From contig CAMTNN010000026.1 of assembly GCA_947073895.1 (NCBI GenBank), positions 1 through 13,315 of the forward strand: a stretch of DNA of 13,315 nucleotides. Reading direction: 5' to 3'. Below the pieces are notes generated by a model that was not told the origin of the DNA, made no database searches, and saw only the letters and a list, made by a program, of their open reading frames with translations. Below are positions 12,683-13,315 of this stretch, in pieces (positions within the stretch are counted from its first letter, which is position 1; every line of letters starts with the position of its first letter). The DNA is from an uncultured cyanobacterium (GTDB lineage Bacteria; Cyanobacteriota; Vampirovibrionia; Gastranaerophilales; Gastranaerophilaceae). Made by a program: the position numbers and the translations under genes.

Positions 12683-13315
12683 ATGCTAAAAGTTATTACA
12701 ATCGGTAGTGCAACTATGGACGTTTTTGTAGAATGCGATGAAGCAAATATTGTATCAGTTTGTTCTAAAAATAAAAATTCTGATTTTATGAGTTATCCTT
12801 ACGGCTCAAAGATTGATATGAGCGGTTTTTCTACAAATGTCGGCGGAGGCGGTGTTAATACTGCATCAAATTTTGCTAAACTCGGGCATGACACTTCTTC
12901 TATTTGTAAGATAGGTGATGATATTTATTCCGCGGGTATTTTAGCACATTTAAAATCTTCTGAGGTTAAGTTAGATAATATTATTCAGGATAACTCTTTA
13001 TCGACGGGATTTTCTGTTATATTGGTTAGTTTTCAGGGTGATAGAACAGTTTTGACTAATAGAGGAGCAAATTCTTGTATAGCACTTGAGGACATTGATT
13101 TTGAAGCTTTAAAGAGTGCGGATTGGCTTTATGTTGCACCATTGAACAGTAAATCCAATGAAATACTTGAACCACTTGTTAAATTTGCGCATGAAAATAA
13201 TATTATTGTTGCATTTAATGCAGGTACTACAAGTTTGAAACAGGGGTTTGAGAAGATTAAGCCTGTGCTTGAGACTTCTAATATTGTTGTTATGAACCTT
13301 GAGGAAGCTTCTTTG
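12683..13315 (+). CDS. PfkB/ribokinase-family sugar kinase, partial (runs off the window)
   Basis: The frame is open from ATG 12683 to the window end (211 codons). It starts MLKVITIGSATMDVF and has the first PfkB signature region NVGGGGVNTASNFAKLGHDTSSICKIGDD near residues 52-80, with GANSCIALEDIDF and the strand segment SNIVVMNLEEASL later. The second signature (DTxGAGD, catalytic Asp) would lie beyond the window. The family phosphorylates sugars, nucleosides or sugar phosphates using ATP; the substrate cannot be chosen here. An AGGGAG site and an extended -10 promoter support this start. It diverges from flagellin. Confidence 0.87.
   Translation, partial: MLKVITIGSATMDVFVECDEANIVSVCSKNKNSDFMSYPYGSKIDMSGFSTNVGGGGVNTASNFAKLGHDTSSICKIGDDIYSAGILAHLKSSEVKLDNIIQDNSLSTGFSVILVSFQGDRTVLTNRGANSCIALEDIDFEALKSADWLYVAPLNSKSNEILEPLVKFAHENNIIVAFNAGTTSLKQGFEKIKPVLETSNIVVMNLEEASL

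Overview
The window is AT-rich bacterial DNA, probably from a gut bacterium. My leading guess is the Gastranaerophilales (Vampirovibrionia/Melainabacteria, the non-photosynthetic sister group of Cyanobacteria). This rests on low GC, a mix of Shine-Dalgarno-led and apparently leaderless genes, a short flagellin, and a pair of small membrane proteins that look lineage-restricted. I ran no search, so the placement is an inference. The first ~760 bases are unlike the rest: they contain no CpG dinucleotide, no gene-like frame, and begin with a GA-rich microsatellite. They look like vertebrate host DNA joined to the contig, and the join cuts off the end of a radical SAM gene.

Layout. 1-~765: CpG-free, host-like sequence. 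~765-2854 (minus): AI-2E family membrane protein followed by a B12-binding-type radical SAM protein that is 3'-truncated at the join. 2899-4173 (plus): an orphan OppF/DppF-type ABC ATPase, then a small acidic EF-hand-like protein ending at a strong terminator. 4246-5253 (plus): a D-2-hydroxyacid (D-lactate type) dehydrogenase. 5256-8296 (minus): a compact three-gene operon, DUF4127 protein, then U32 peptidase-family tRNA hydroxylation protein (TrhP-like), then YqeG-type HAD phosphatase. 8297-8488: an intergenic region with a possible small plus-strand transcript. 8489-9706 (minus): a dihydrolipoyl dehydrogenase-like flavoprotein with its own promoter and an internal shortening. 9756-10929 (minus): two overlapping genes for small membrane proteins that are diverged paralogues. 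11078-11279: two tandem ~98-bp units with constant flanks and a variable core closed by a stem whose arms change together. 11364-12395 (minus): flagellin with a long leader and its own terminator. 12683-end (plus): 5' part of a PfkB/ribokinase-family sugar kinase.

Most genes are housekeeping or metabolic and there is no mobile-element machinery. The parts that look new are the tandem variable-core repeats beside flagellin, the overlapping membrane-protein paralogues and the G-free small-transcript candidate. The most important caution for any user is the likely chimeric left end.
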